Positions 42,587 through 50,893 of a stretch of 64,000 nt of DNA are shown here, piece after piece. Position 1 is the stretch's first letter; each line of letters starts with the position of its first letter. The notes beneath the pieces were generated by a model. It saw nothing but the letters and a program-made list of their open reading frames with translations, made no database searches and was not told the DNA's origin. Both the position numbers and the translations under genes were made by a program. The stretch is from Streptomyces hundungensis (GTDB taxonomy: Bacteria; Actinomycetota; Actinomycetes; Streptomycetales; Streptomycetaceae): contig NZ_CP032698.1 of NCBI RefSeq assembly GCF_003627815.1, positions 7,316,001 through 7,380,000 on the forward strand. The letters run 5' to 3'.

Positions 42587-44002
42587 TCAGGCAGTTCGGG
42601 CATCCGACACATCGGCGTCGGTGTTGCGCGCACCGGCCGCGGACCCGCTCGGCGCCATGGGAGTGTGCGGCGCGCGGCCGGCGACCCGCTCCAGGTCCCG
42701 CTCCCGGGTCTCCTTGGCGCATCCGATGGCGACGACGGTGAGCAGCACGGCCGCGACGACGTAGAGGGTGATGGGCGTCGACGTGCCGTAGTCGGAGAGC
42801 AGCGCCGTCGCGATGAGCGGCGCGGGCGCGCCCGCCGCCACGGAGGAGAACTGCGCCCCGATCGAGGCTCCCGAATACCGCATCCGGGTCGCGAACATCT
42901 CGGAGAAGAACGCGGCCTGCGGCGCGTACATCGCTCCATGGAAGACGAGGCCGACGGTGACGGCGAGGACCAGGTTGCCGAAGCTTCCGGTGTCGATGAG
43001 CGCGAAGAACGGGTACATCCACGCGCCGACGCCCAGTGCGCCGATCAGATACACGGGCCGGCGTCCGATCCGGTCCGAGAGCGCGCCCCACGCCGGGATC
43101 ACCACGAAGTGCACGGCGGAGGCGATCAGTACGGAGTTGAGCGCGGTCTGCTTGGCCATGTGGGCGGAGGTCGTCGCATACACCAGGATGAAGGCGGTGA
43201 TGACGTAATAGCTGATGTTCTCCGCCATCCGGGCGCCCATCGCGATCAGCACATCGCGCCAGTGATCCCGCAATACCGCGACCAGGGGCGCCCGTTCAAC
43301 CACCGCGTCCGCCTTGCGGGCCTCGGCCTGCGCCAACGCGGCCTTGAACACCGGGGATTCGTCCACCGAGAGCCTGACCCACAGCCCGACGAGTACGAGC
43401 ACACCCGACAGCAGGAACGGTATGCGCCAGCCCCATGAGGTGAACGCGTCGTCGCTCAGCAGCGCGGTCAGCGCGGAGAGCACTCCGGCGGCGAGCAGTT
43501 GCCCGGCCGGGGCGCCGGTCTGCGGCCAGGACGACCAGAAGCCGCGCCGCCGGGCGTCCCCGTGCTCCGACACGAGCAGCACGGCCCCGCCCCACTCGCC
43601 GCCGAGCGCGAAGCCCTGCACCAGGCGCAACGCCGTGAGCAGCACGGGAGCCGCGGCCCCGACGGTGGCGTGCGTGGGCAGCAGCCCGATGCCGAAGGTG
43701 GCCCCGCCCATCATGAGCAGGCTCACCACCAGCAGCTTCTTGCGCCCGAGCCGATCCCCGAAGTGCCCGAACACCAGCGCCCCGAGCGGCCGCGCCGCGA
43801 AGCCGACGGCGTACGTGAGGAAGGAGAGCAGGGTGCCGACCAGCGGGGCGGACTCGGGAAAGAACAGCTTGTTGAAGACCAGCGCGGCAGCCGAGCCGTA
43901 GAGGAAGAAGTCGTACCACTCGATGGTGGTGCCGATGAGGCTGGCGGCGACGATGCGCTTGAGGTTGGCAGCGGGTGGGGGAGCGGTCGCGGGGGAGGAC
44001 AT
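42587..44002 (-). CDS. MHS-family MFS transporter (metabolite:H+ symporter)
   Basis: This 471-residue transporter has 12 helices and the MHS signatures: ASLIGTTIEWYDFFLYGSAA at the start, GHFGDRLGRKKLLVVSLLMM (A-motif), LRLVQGFALGGEWGGAVLLV and SDRIGRRPVYLIGALG. MHS members import carboxylates such as shikimate, alpha-ketoglutarate or hydroxybutyrate with protons. The ATG at 44002 has AGGAAG 8 bases upstream. It faces the dehydrogenase/regulator pair tail to tail, so 3-hydroxybutyrate or a related acid is the best guess for its substrate. A TATGGT/ACCATA dyad lies 77 bases upstream. Confidence 0.9.
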   Translation of the reverse strand: MSSPATAPPPAANLKRIVAASLIGTTIEWYDFFLYGSAAALVFNKLFFPESAPLVGTLLSFLTYAVGFAARPLGALVFGHFGDRLGRKKLLVVSLLMMGGATFGIGLLPTHATVGAAAPVLLTALRLVQGFALGGEWGGAVLLVSEHGDARRRGFWSSWPQTGAPAGQLLAAGVLSALTALLSDDAFTSWGWRIPFLLSGVLVLVGLWVRLSVDESPVFKAALAQAEARKADAVVERAPLVAVLRDHWRDVLIAMGARMAENISYYVITAFILVYATTSAHMAKQTALNSVLIASAVHFVVIPAWGALSDRIGRRPVYLIGALGVGAWMYPFFALIDTGSFGNLVLAVTVGLVFHGAMYAPQAAFFSEMFATRMRYSGASIGAQFSSVAAGAPAPLIATALLSDYGTSTPITLYVVAAVLLTVVAIGCAKETRERDLERVAGRAPHTPMAPSGSAAGARNTDADVSDARTA

Positions 44003-44482
44003 CGGCACCACTTCCTGGCGTTCGACGGGGGACGACTTCGTGTCGCCATACCGTAGGAACGCGCAGGTCAGAGGCGTATATGGTGGGACACCATAGTTCT
44101 GGGCCATGGAGTGCGCGCGCCCACCATGCCGACGGCCAAGGCTCTCCGCAACGGCGCCATCAATGCGAGCGGGGGAGCGCGCACATGTGCCCCACCCGGG
44201 ACCGGCTCAACTTCGCCATGCAGCATCCGCCTTCCGCACCGTCTTCGCCGCGTGGTCAGCCGATTCGGCCAAGTTGCGGAGTACGCGGGAAACCCGGCTG
44301 AGGAATCATCCGTAGCGCAGCGGGTGCGCTGCCGTGCGGCAGGCAACAGCATGGCGTTGTGCAGGAGCGACAGGACGACTGCCACCACACCGGCAGGGGC
44401 CGCCCCGCCACCCGGGCCCGCCGGCCGCACGCAGGACGGCCGGGCAGGTGCCGGGGACCCTGGAGTGGGGAATGCAGTGGTC
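44003..44482. other. Divergent intergenic region, 480 bp
   Basis: No gene is supported. It holds the transporter promoter side, including the dyad at 44079. It then has about 380 bases with mixed base use and several stops in all frames, and an in-frame but poorly biased extension of the methyltransferase frame back to 44111. Base composition is slightly less GC-rich than the flanks. Confidence 0.6.
44079..44095. promoter_or_regulatory. Dyad TATGGT-N5-ACCATA upstream of the MHS transporter
   Basis: A perfect 6-bp inverted repeat with a 5-base spacer lies in the transporter's upstream region. TGGT...ACCA is a common half-site pair for GntR- and IclR-like regulators. The binding protein is not identifiable here. 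Confidence 0.45.
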
Positions 44483-45334
44483 ATGACGGAAAACGAGCAG
44501 GCTGCCGGCGACGCGTCCGCCCATGAGGAATCCACCCGCCACTACTACGAAACCCGCGACGTCGATGCCTTCTACGACGCCGTATGGGGTGGCGAGGACA
44601 TTCACGTCGGCGTGTACCGCCACGCGCAGGAAGCGATCGCCGATGCCTCGCACCGCACCGTGCGGCGCGCCGGGGACCGTATCGCTGACCTGCTTGGTCC
44701 GGGCTCCACCGTGCTGGACCTCGGTTCCGGATACGGCGGCTCGTCTCGCGCCCTGGCCGAGCGCTTCGGCTGCCGGGTCGTCGCCCTCGACCTCAGCGAG
44801 GGTCACAACCGGCGCCACCGCGCGGTCAACGCCCGTAGGGGGCTTGACCACTTGATCGAGGTGGAGACCGGCTCCCTCGGCGACCTCCGCTACGACAGCG
44901 ACCACTTCGACGCGGTCTGGTCGCTGGAGGTCTTGTGTCACGTCACCGATCGCGAGCGTGCGCTGCGGGAAGCGGTACGCGTCCTGCGGCCGGGCGGCAC
45001 GCTGATCTTCTCCGACATCATGGCGGAGGAATCCACCCCCCGTGAGGCCCTGCGGCCGGCACTGTCCCGACTCGGCGTGCGCGACCTGGCCACCCTCCCC
45101 TTCTACCTGTCCCACCTGTCCAGGCTGGGCCTGCGCGCTGCTTTCGACGACCTCAGCGAACACCTGGCCACGCACTACGCGCGCCTCGCGAACGAAGTGG
45201 CCCACCGCACCGACGAGTTGCGTAGCGTCATGAGCCCGGCCTACCTCGATGAGCTGTTGGCCAACTTGCCTCTGTGGGCGGACATCACCCAACGGGGCCT
45301 GCTCCGCTGGGGCCTGTTTCACGGGACGAAGTGA
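44483..45334 (+). CDS. SAM-dependent methyltransferase, sarcosine/dimethylglycine methyltransferase-like
   Basis: This is a 283-residue class I methyltransferase. Motif I is VLDLGSGYGGSSRALAERFG (about 70-89), the acidic loop is VVALDLSEGHNRRHR, and the post-motif region is VWSLEVLCHVTDRERALREA and LRPGGTLIFSDIMAEE. The opening HYYETRDVDAFYDAVWGGED followed by IHVGVY is characteristic of sarcosine/dimethylglycine N-methyltransferases that make glycine betaine. Betaine synthesis for osmoprotection is therefore plausible, though no glycine/sarcosine methyltransferase partner is adjacent. The ATG at 44483 has only a weak upstream site. It is convergent with the DUF4157 gene, 30 bases apart. Confidence 0.85.
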   Translation: MTENEQAAGDASAHEESTRHYYETRDVDAFYDAVWGGEDIHVGVYRHAQEAIADASHRTVRRAGDRIADLLGPGSTVLDLGSGYGGSSRALAERFGCRVVALDLSEGHNRRHRAVNARRGLDHLIEVETGSLGDLRYDSDHFDAVWSLEVLCHVTDRERALREAVRVLRPGGTLIFSDIMAEESTPREALRPALSRLGVRDLATLPFYLSHLSRLGLRAAFDDLSEHLATHYARLANEVAHRTDELRSVMSPAYLDELLANLPLWADITQRGLLRWGLFHGTK

Positions 45335-45364
45335 TCCACCTCAACGACCGACCACCCCGGACGC

Positions 45365-47119
45365 TCACTCCGACATGTAGTCGCTGTCCGACCCCGAGTC
45401 GTTGCCCAGCTGCATCTGGCTGAACGGAACGCTGGCCACGACGCTGCCGGCCGAGCCCATGCTCGCATCGCTGTCGCTCTCGCTCTCCGTCCCGCTCGAA
45501 CTGCTGGAGGAGACGTCCGCGAACGTCGGATCGTCGACGATGTAGTCCGCGCCGGACTTCGTGACCCAGCCACAGCGAATGTAGACGTCGATGAGCTTCA
45601 GACGGGCCGCCTTCGTGAAGGCGCTCATGTTCGCCTGCTGCATCAGGCTGTCGAATGCGGAAGGTCCGGGAATTTGACCGGAGTTGATCTGGGCGACGTA
45701 GTCGTTGTGCGTGTCGGCGATGGCCGTGTTGTGCGTATGGGCCATCAGCGCGATGAGATGCATTTGGCTGTCGTTGACGGTGACGGTTCCCGTCCCGTGC
45801 ATGGCTTGCTTGGCGTACTCGTACGATTCCGCGGGGCTGTCGGGGTCCTGCCCGGACCGGAACAGGTCATTGAGGTTCGGGTCGTTCTGCCAGGTGGCGG
45901 TCGTGGGTCCGGCGGTGCTCTGCACCGCGACGTCGACACGGGTCGGGATCATCACCGCCCGGAAGTTGCCGTGCGCGGACGGATAGTGCGGAGTGAACGT
46001 CACGTTGCCCGATCCCAGCGCGACCAGAGCCTTCTCGATGTCGCGCCACTCGCCCGACTGCTGGTTCAGGGACCACTGCGGAACAATGTTCTCGGTGACG
46101 TCGCTGCCGCCCACTTCAAGGCCCATGATGTGGCCGCGGTCGTAACCCGCTCCGCCGAAAAGGTCGCGCCACACTTCGCTGTTGCTCGGAGTCGCGCCCC
46201 TGGGGACACGTGTGCCGGTCGCCTGGTAATGCTGCTTGAGCGCGTCCTTGTAGGCCGATTGCAGGGACGTCACCGACAAGGGTTCCGGGGCGGCCGGCCG
46301 GCCGCCGGTTCCCGTGGGCTGGATAGGCCCGGTCACCCTCTCCGGACGCTCGATCGGCAGATCCCACAGCGCCAACGAGCCCGCCTTCGCGGGCTGGTAC
46401 GACGTCACCACCGCGCCTTCCACCGACGTGGTACTCGCCCGCTGTACCGCCGTCGCATCGCCCGGGGCGCCGGCGGAGTCCGTGGTGGTGCTCGGCGCCG
46501 GCGCCGGTGTCCCTTGGCTCATCGCGCGTTTCGCGTTCGCCTCGGCCGCCCGCTCGAACCGGTCGGAAGGGTCGGAGACATGGAGGCCCGAGCCGTTGTC
46601 CGTGCCGGCGACGGGACCCTGACGCTGCTGGATGACATGGGTGAGTTCATGGGCGAGGGTGTGCTTGTCCCCGCCCCCGTCGCCGATGACGACATGGTTG
46701 CCGGAGGTGTAGGCGCGTGCGCCGACCTCGGCGGCCGAGGCCTTGGCGGCGGCGTCGTTGTGGATGCGTACGTCGGAGAAGTCCGCGCCGAGCCGTGCCT
46801 CCATGTCGCTGCGCGTCGTGTCGTCCATGGGGCGCCCGGGCGCGCGCAACACGTTGTGCACCGTGGACCGCTGCACCGCCGGCTGCTCGGCGGCCTGCTC
46901 GGCCCCCTGGTGGCCACAGCCCGCCCCGTGCTGGTGTCGCTCCGGCTGGACCCAGCCGTGACCAGCCGCTCGGAGCATCTGGACGACGGCCGCGTTCCCC
47001 GCCGTGGCCTGGAGGGCGAGCAGACCCGCGGGGACGCCGGAACGCCGCGGCGTGCCGGGTGCGCGGTCGACGCCGTCGCGTGCGGAGACCTGGGCGGCGT
47101 GTTCGTTGGCGGGCATCAT
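45365..47119 (-). CDS. DUF4157 (eCIS-core) protein with C-terminal DNA/RNA non-specific endonuclease
   Basis: This 584-residue protein has an N-terminal LLALQATAGNAAVVQML motif (33-49), frequent in cargo of extracellular contractile injection systems. The DUF4157/eCIS-core domain spans about 98-200: MEARLGADFSDVRIHNDAAA, NHVVIGDG and the zinc-protease-like TLAHELTHVIQQRQ (His157, Glu158, His161). A linker follows, then a beta-beta-alpha-metal nuclease (about 285-400) with the catalytic DRGH motif (GAGYDRGHIMGLEVGG, 324-339), NIVPQWSLNQQ and EWRDIEKAL. The C-terminal 180 residues have a helical part and a Ser/Asp/Glu-rich acidic tail (536-584). It looks like a nuclease effector. No contractile sheath, tube or baseplate gene is in the window, and no obvious immunity gene is adjacent. 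ATG 47119 or 47116, with GAGAGGA upstream. Confidence 0.88.
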   Translation of the reverse strand: MMPANEHAAQVSARDGVDRAPGTPRRSGVPAGLLALQATAGNAAVVQMLRAAGHGWVQPERHQHGAGCGHQGAEQAAEQPAVQRSTVHNVLRAPGRPMDDTTRSDMEARLGADFSDVRIHNDAAAKASAAEVGARAYTSGNHVVIGDGGGDKHTLAHELTHVIQQRQGPVAGTDNGSGLHVSDPSDRFERAAEANAKRAMSQGTPAPAPSTTTDSAGAPGDATAVQRASTTSVEGAVVTSYQPAKAGSLALWDLPIERPERVTGPIQPTGTGGRPAAPEPLSVTSLQSAYKDALKQHYQATGTRVPRGATPSNSEVWRDLFGGAGYDRGHIMGLEVGGSDVTENIVPQWSLNQQSGEWRDIEKALVALGSGNVTFTPHYPSAHGNFRAVMIPTRVDVAVQSTAGPTTATWQNDPNLNDLFRSGQDPDSPAESYEYAKQAMHGTGTVTVNDSQMHLIALMAHTHNTAIADTHNDYVAQINSGQIPGPSAFDSLMQQANMSAFTKAARLKLIDVYIRCGWVTKSGADYIVDDPTFADVSSSSSSGTESESDSDASMGSAGSVVASVPFSQMQLGNDSGSDSDYMSE

Positions 47120-47440
47120 GGGTCCTCTCGCGCGCCGTAAGCACGTGGTACTGGATGGACGGAACAGGCCCGGCGGGCCGCCGGCGCCGGGCGGTCACCA
47201 CCGGGAATGCGCGATCGTTCCAGGGCGCGCCAACGTGTCCCTAACTCCCGCCCCGTCCCCGCGTTAGCGAGAGCCGGCCCCCGCGACACGTGCGAGGGCG
47301 TTCGGACCGTGTTCGGTCCCTTTCGGCCGATGGCCCCATGGCCCGAGGAACGCCAGGCTGCTGGTTGCCCGGTACCGAGGGAGGCCCGGCCGAGGCGGTA
47401 CGGGGTCCTGGCATCGGACGCGAAACGGAGGGGGCTCGTC
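47120..47440. other. Intergenic region, 321 bp
   Basis: This lies between the divergent DUF4157 gene and the decayed ATPase gene. It contains a short CTAAC...GTTAG inverted repeat (about 47241-47267) that may mark a promoter or terminator. I see no other gene or recognisable site. Confidence 0.5.
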
Positions 47441-47952
47441 ATGGCGCGGACAGGATCAGAGGCGCCGTTCGTCGGCCGGGCGCACGAGTTGTCCAGCATG
47501 AGGGCGCGCCTGGACCTGGCCGGAGGCGGCGAGCCGGGGACCGTCGTGGTGGACGGGCCCGCGGGCATCGGAGAGACCTCGCTCGTACGGCGCTTCCTCG
47601 GCGGGGTGAGCGCGGAGTGGCGCGTGGCACGAGCCGGCGGAGACGAGATCGAGACGCAACTCCCGTAAGGAGTCGTTACGCAGTTGATCCCCAACTCTCC
47701 TGCGATTGAGGGCAGTTCGTCGGCGTTGGGGGAGGGCGATTGGCGGCCGGGCAGCGCCATGCCGGACCCCGTGGCCGTGGGTGCCTCGCTCCTGACGTCC
47801 TCGGCACGTTCCAGGGCCGCTCCCCGGTCATCCTGGTCATCGACGACGTCCACTGGGCGGACATCCCTTCCCTGCACGCCCTGACCTTCGTACTGCGGCG
47901 GCTGCCTGCCTTCGTGAGTCGGCGCGACGAACTCCGCGCTCAGCGCCGGTAG
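47441..47952 (+). pseudogene. Decayed LuxR/MalT-type AAA ATPase remnant
   Basis: The first fragment (47441-47668) encodes SEAPFVGRAHELSSMRARLD and the Walker A region VVVDGPAGIGETSLVRRFLG, in which the essential lysine of GIGKTSL is Glu. After a stop at 47666 the same frame resumes for about 35 codons (SPAIEGSSSALGEGD). A frameshift around 47790-47810 then leads into VLGTFQGRSPVILVIDDVHW and SLHALTFVLRRLPAF, the Walker B region. Intact members are about 900 residues with a C-terminal LuxR helix-turn-helix; only the N-terminal 160 residues survive here, cut at the GH16-like gene end. Stop, frameshift, missing catalytic lysine and truncation together make this a dead gene. Confidence 0.85.
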
Positions 47953-48704
47953 ATGCGCAGGGCCGACACCTCGAAGGACAGCTCCGTCACGTCCGGCGGC
48001 GGCTGCGGGTGGAAGCGGCCCGCGCAGACGGAGAGGTTCACGATGAGGTACGCCCGCCAATCCCGGCCCACGCCCGCGTGGTCGCGGAAGGCGCGTACCC
48101 CGTTCACCCACCAGGTGACCGAGCGGGCGCCGAACCGGACCCGCAGATCGAGCCAGGCGCCCGGGGCGACACGAGGATCACGGAAGTAGGACTGGCCGCC
48201 ATGGACGTGGTTGGTGAGTTCCAGGAGGTCGGGGTTGTCCGGGTGGTACTCGAAGACGTCGACTTCCTGGCCACCCTCCCGCCAGGTCCAGATCGCGGGC
48301 CACGCCCCCACCTGGGCGGGCAGCCGCACCCGCGCCTCCAGGACGTCCCCGGTGCGGACCATGAACGCCTCGGCGCTGCCTTCCGTGGTGAGCAGACCGG
48401 CGTACCAGGTGCCGGCGCCGTCGGGGTTCCGGGTCGCCCGGAAGACTCCGCCACGGCTGTACGCCGGATCCTCGACGAGGTAATCCAGCTTGTTGTCACC
48501 GGGGTTGACCGGACCGCCGTCCGGATACGCGGACGAGCGGCCCGCGACCCACTGGGTGAGGGACGTGAAATCCGCGGTGAACACGACCGGGCCGTCGTCC
48601 GCCGGGGAGGCGGCACCGGAGCGCGGTCGGGGCAGGTGGGCGCGGCACCACGTGAAAACGTTGGAGAGCACGAGCCCACACTGCCCAGCTACGTGCCCAT
48701 ACAT
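47940..48704 (-). CDS. Glycoside hydrolase family 16-like protein
   Basis: This is a 254-residue concanavalin-like beta-sandwich protein with the GH16 catalytic signature GGQEVDVFEYH (E-x-D-x-x-E; nucleophile and acid/base glutamates) near residues 149-159. VGAWPAIWTWREGG lies before it and HVHGGQSYFRDP after. GH16 enzymes cleave beta-1,3 or mixed-linked glucans, galactans or similar polymers. No hydrophobic signal peptide is visible in the first 35 residues (MYGHVAGQCGLVLSNVFTWC), which is unusual because most relatives are secreted. The true start or secretion route is uncertain. The 3' end abuts the remains of a decayed ATPase gene. Confidence 0.8.
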   Translation of the reverse strand: MYGHVAGQCGLVLSNVFTWCRAHLPRPRSGAASPADDGPVVFTADFTSLTQWVAGRSSAYPDGGPVNPGDNKLDYLVEDPAYSRGGVFRATRNPDGAGTWYAGLLTTEGSAEAFMVRTGDVLEARVRLPAQVGAWPAIWTWREGGQEVDVFEYHPDNPDLLELTNHVHGGQSYFRDPRVAPGAWLDLRVRFGARSVTWWVNGVRAFRDHAGVGRDWRAYLIVNLSVCAGRFHPQPPPDVTELSFEVSALRIYRR

Positions 48705-48780
48705 CCCTCGCCGCGCCCTTTGGTACAGAGTGGCGCGACGGAGGACCCGGCCGGGGCCCGCGCCAGGGGGAGCGGGCGGT

Positions 48781-49191
48781 CTACGCCTTGGCTTCCTGCT
48801 GGATGCGGATCAGGTTGCCGGACGGGTCGCGGAAGGCGCAGTCGCGCGGCCCCCACGCCTGGTCGATGGGCTCCTGCAACACTTCGGCGCCCGATGCCCG
48901 GACCGTCTCGAAGGTCGCGTCGACGTCGTCCGTCCGGAAGACGAACATCGGCAGGACGCCCTTGGTGAGCAGCTCCTGCATGGTGTCGCCGTCGGCCTGG
49001 GAGCGGCCGGCGTGCGGCTCGGAGAGCACGATCTCCAGGCCCGGCTGGGTCGTACTGCCGAGGGTCACCCAGCGGTGACCGCCCGACGCGACGTCGTTGC
49101 GCACTTCGAGGCCGAGCGCGTCGCGGTAGAAGGCGAGCGACTCGTCGGGATCGTTGACGGTGATGTGGCAATACTGGAGTGCGATCGTCAT
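48781..49191 (-). CDS. VOC-family (glyoxalase/bleomycin-resistance-like) protein
   Basis: This is a 136-residue protein of two beta-alpha-beta-beta-beta units: ALQYCHITVNDPDESLAFYR with DALGLEVRNDVASGG, and the second unit MFVFRTDDVDATFETVRASG with CAFRDPSGNLIRIQQ at the end. The His/Glu metal ligand pattern of the family is partly present (His12 and a C-terminal region lacking a final Glu ligand), so the catalytic type is unclear. The ATG at 49191 is favoured over the GTG at 49200 by the GGA ribosome bases. It follows the AraC gene by 10 bases, so the two are co-transcribed. Confidence 0.88.
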   Translation of the reverse strand: MTIALQYCHITVNDPDESLAFYRDALGLEVRNDVASGGHRWVTLGSTTQPGLEIVLSEPHAGRSQADGDTMQELLTKGVLPMFVFRTDDVDATFETVRASGAEVLQEPIDQAWGPRDCAFRDPSGNLIRIQQEAKA

Positions 49192-49201
49192 GCCGTCCAC
49201 G

Positions 49202-49687
49202 TTAGGCCGCCTCGTCGCCGCCTGCTTCTCGGATCCTGCTCGGGCCGCGCGGGGCGCCCTGGGCGCTCGGGCCCCCTCGGACGCTCGGCGGGTTCCGTGC
49301 CGGACGGGTGTGCACCTTGGCGACGCACGCGGGCATCGCCGTCACCGCGTCGTGCGCCCGGCCGCGGTACGCGCTCGGCGTCTCGCCCACGACCTCCGTG
49401 AACCGGGAGCTGAACGACCCCAGTGACGTACAGCCGACCGCCATGCACGCGTCGGTCACGCTCATGCCCCCGCGCAGCAGCGCCATCGCCCGCTCGATCC
49501 GGCGGGTCATGAGATAGCTGTACGGGGTTTCGCCGTAGGCCGCCCGGAACTGCCGGGAGAAGTGCGCCGGGGACATGAGCGCGTGGCGCGCCATCGTCGG
49601 AACGTCCAGGGGCTTGGCGTACTCCCGGTCGATCAGGTCGCGCGCCCGGCGCAGGTGCACGAGGTTGGCCAGCTCTTCCGGCGTCAT
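49202..49687 (-). CDS. AraC-family regulator, short form
   Basis: This 161-residue protein consists almost entirely of the AraC double helix-turn-helix (about 8-108: HLRRARDLIDREYAKPLDVP, MSPAHFSRQFRAAYGETPYS, GCTSLGSFSSRFTEVVGETP) with a Pro/Arg-rich tail. It lacks the usual N-terminal ligand-binding cupin. It is upstream of the VOC gene in one operon (10 bases apart), an arrangement common in actinobacteria, and is likely to regulate that operon. Confidence 0.9.
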   Translation of the reverse strand: MTPEELANLVHLRRARDLIDREYAKPLDVPTMARHALMSPAHFSRQFRAAYGETPYSYLMTRRIERAMALLRGGMSVTDACMAVGCTSLGSFSSRFTEVVGETPSAYRGRAHDAVTAMPACVAKVHTRPARNPPSVRGGPSAQGAPRGPSRIREAGGDEAA

Positions 49688-49744
49688 GAACCGACGCTAC
49701 CACCGCCCACTGACAGCCAGCCTGACCTGCGGAAACCGTCCTCC

Positions 49745-50893
49745 TCAGGACCGCTTCTCCGACCGGCCCGGCAGCGGCGACGGCGGGGCCTCGCGCTGGT
49801 ACGGGACCGCCGTCGGGGGCATGGGCACAGGGGTGGGCGTCGGCGTGGATGCGAGCGGCTCGGCCGGGTCCCGCTGGAGGGATACGGTGCGCGCCGGGGC
49901 GGGGATCGAGATGCCCTCCTCCCGGTACCGGCGGTGCAGCCGCTTGATGAACTCGTGCTTGATCCGGTACTGGTCGCTGAACTCGCCCACCCCGAGGATC
50001 ACCGTGAAGTTGATCCGGGAGTCCGCGAAGGTGTGGAAACGGATCGCGGCCTCGTGCCCGGGCACCGCGCCCGCGATGTCTGCCATCACGCCGTCGATGA
50101 CCTCCAGGGTGACCCGCTCGACGTGTTCGAGGTCGCTGTCGTAACCGACGCCCACCTGCACCAGAACCGTCAACTCGGCTTCCGGGCGGGCATAGTTGGT
50201 CATGTTGGTGCGGGCGAGACGGCCGTTGGGGATGATCACCAGGTTGTTCGACAGGTTGCGCACCACCGTGTTGCGCCAGTTGATGTCGACGACGTACCCC
50301 TCCTCGCCCGTGCTGAGCCGGATGCAGTCGCCGGGCTGCACCGTCTTCGAGGCGAGGATGTGGACTCCCGCGAAGAGGTTGGCGAGGGTGTCCTGAAGGG
50401 CCAGGGCCACCGCGAGGCCGCCGACTCCCAGGGCGGTGAGCAGCGGGGCGATGGAGATGCCCACGGTTTCCAGCGCCACCAGGACGCCCATCGCCACCAC
50501 CACGACGCGGGTGATGTTCACGAAGATGGTGGCGGAGCCGGCCACCCCCGTCCGCGACTGGGCCAGGGACTGCACGAGCCCGGCGACGACCCGGGCCGCG
50601 GTGAACGTGACGATGAGGACGAACAGGGCGGTCAGGGCGTGGTTGACGATGCCCGCGACCCGGGCCGTGAGCGGCAGCGCGGAGGCCGCCACCGCCGTGC
50701 CCGCCAGGACGGCCGCCCAGGGGGCGATGGTGCGCAGGGCGTCGACGATGATGTCGTCCCCGCTCCAGCGGGTCCTTCGGGCGTGCTTGCCCAGCCAGGT
50801 CAGGACCAGGCGCAGGAGCAGCGCGGCCGCGATGCCGACGATCATCGCGATGGAGGCCACCACCCAGTCGTGCAGGACGAGACTCCGGTTCAA
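49745..50893 (-). CDS. MscS-type mechanosensitive ion channel
   Basis: This is a 382-residue channel. Membrane helices lie at about 9-30, 54-78, 84-105, 128-150 and 155-180. The pore-lining TM3 is followed by the MscS signature ALGVGGLAVALALQDTLANL then FAGVHILASKTVQPGD. The cytoplasmic beta domain (GDCIRLSTGEEGYVVDINWR, VRNLSNNLVIIPNGRLARTN) and alpha/beta domain follow, with a Pro/Thr-rich tail from about 345. It opens on membrane stretch to release solutes on osmotic downshock. The TTG start at 50893 has GGGAGG 7 bases upstream and overlaps the stop of a short leader ORF (TTGA). Confidence 0.93.
   Translation of the reverse strand: MNRSLVLHDWVVASIAMIVGIAAALLLRLVLTWLGKHARRTRWSGDDIIVDALRTIAPWAAVLAGTAVAASALPLTARVAGIVNHALTALFVLIVTFTAARVVAGLVQSLAQSRTGVAGSATIFVNITRVVVVAMGVLVALETVGISIAPLLTALGVGGLAVALALQDTLANLFAGVHILASKTVQPGDCIRLSTGEEGYVVDINWRNTVVRNLSNNLVIIPNGRLARTNMTNYARPEAELTVLVQVGVGYDSDLEHVERVTLEVIDGVMADIAGAVPGHEAAIRFHTFADSRINFTVILGVGEFSDQYRIKHEFIKRLHRRYREEGISIPAPARTVSLQRDPAEPLASTPTPTPVPMPPTAVPYQREAPPSPLPGRSEKRS

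Noticed and set aside
45365..47119. Prophage or transposon cargo
   Set aside because: No integrase, transposase, terminal repeat or attachment site is visible near the DUF4157 gene.
47441..47668. Functional small P-loop ATPase of 75 residues
   Set aside because: The Walker A lysine is Glu and the downstream remnant in the same and a shifted frame shows it is part of a broken larger gene.
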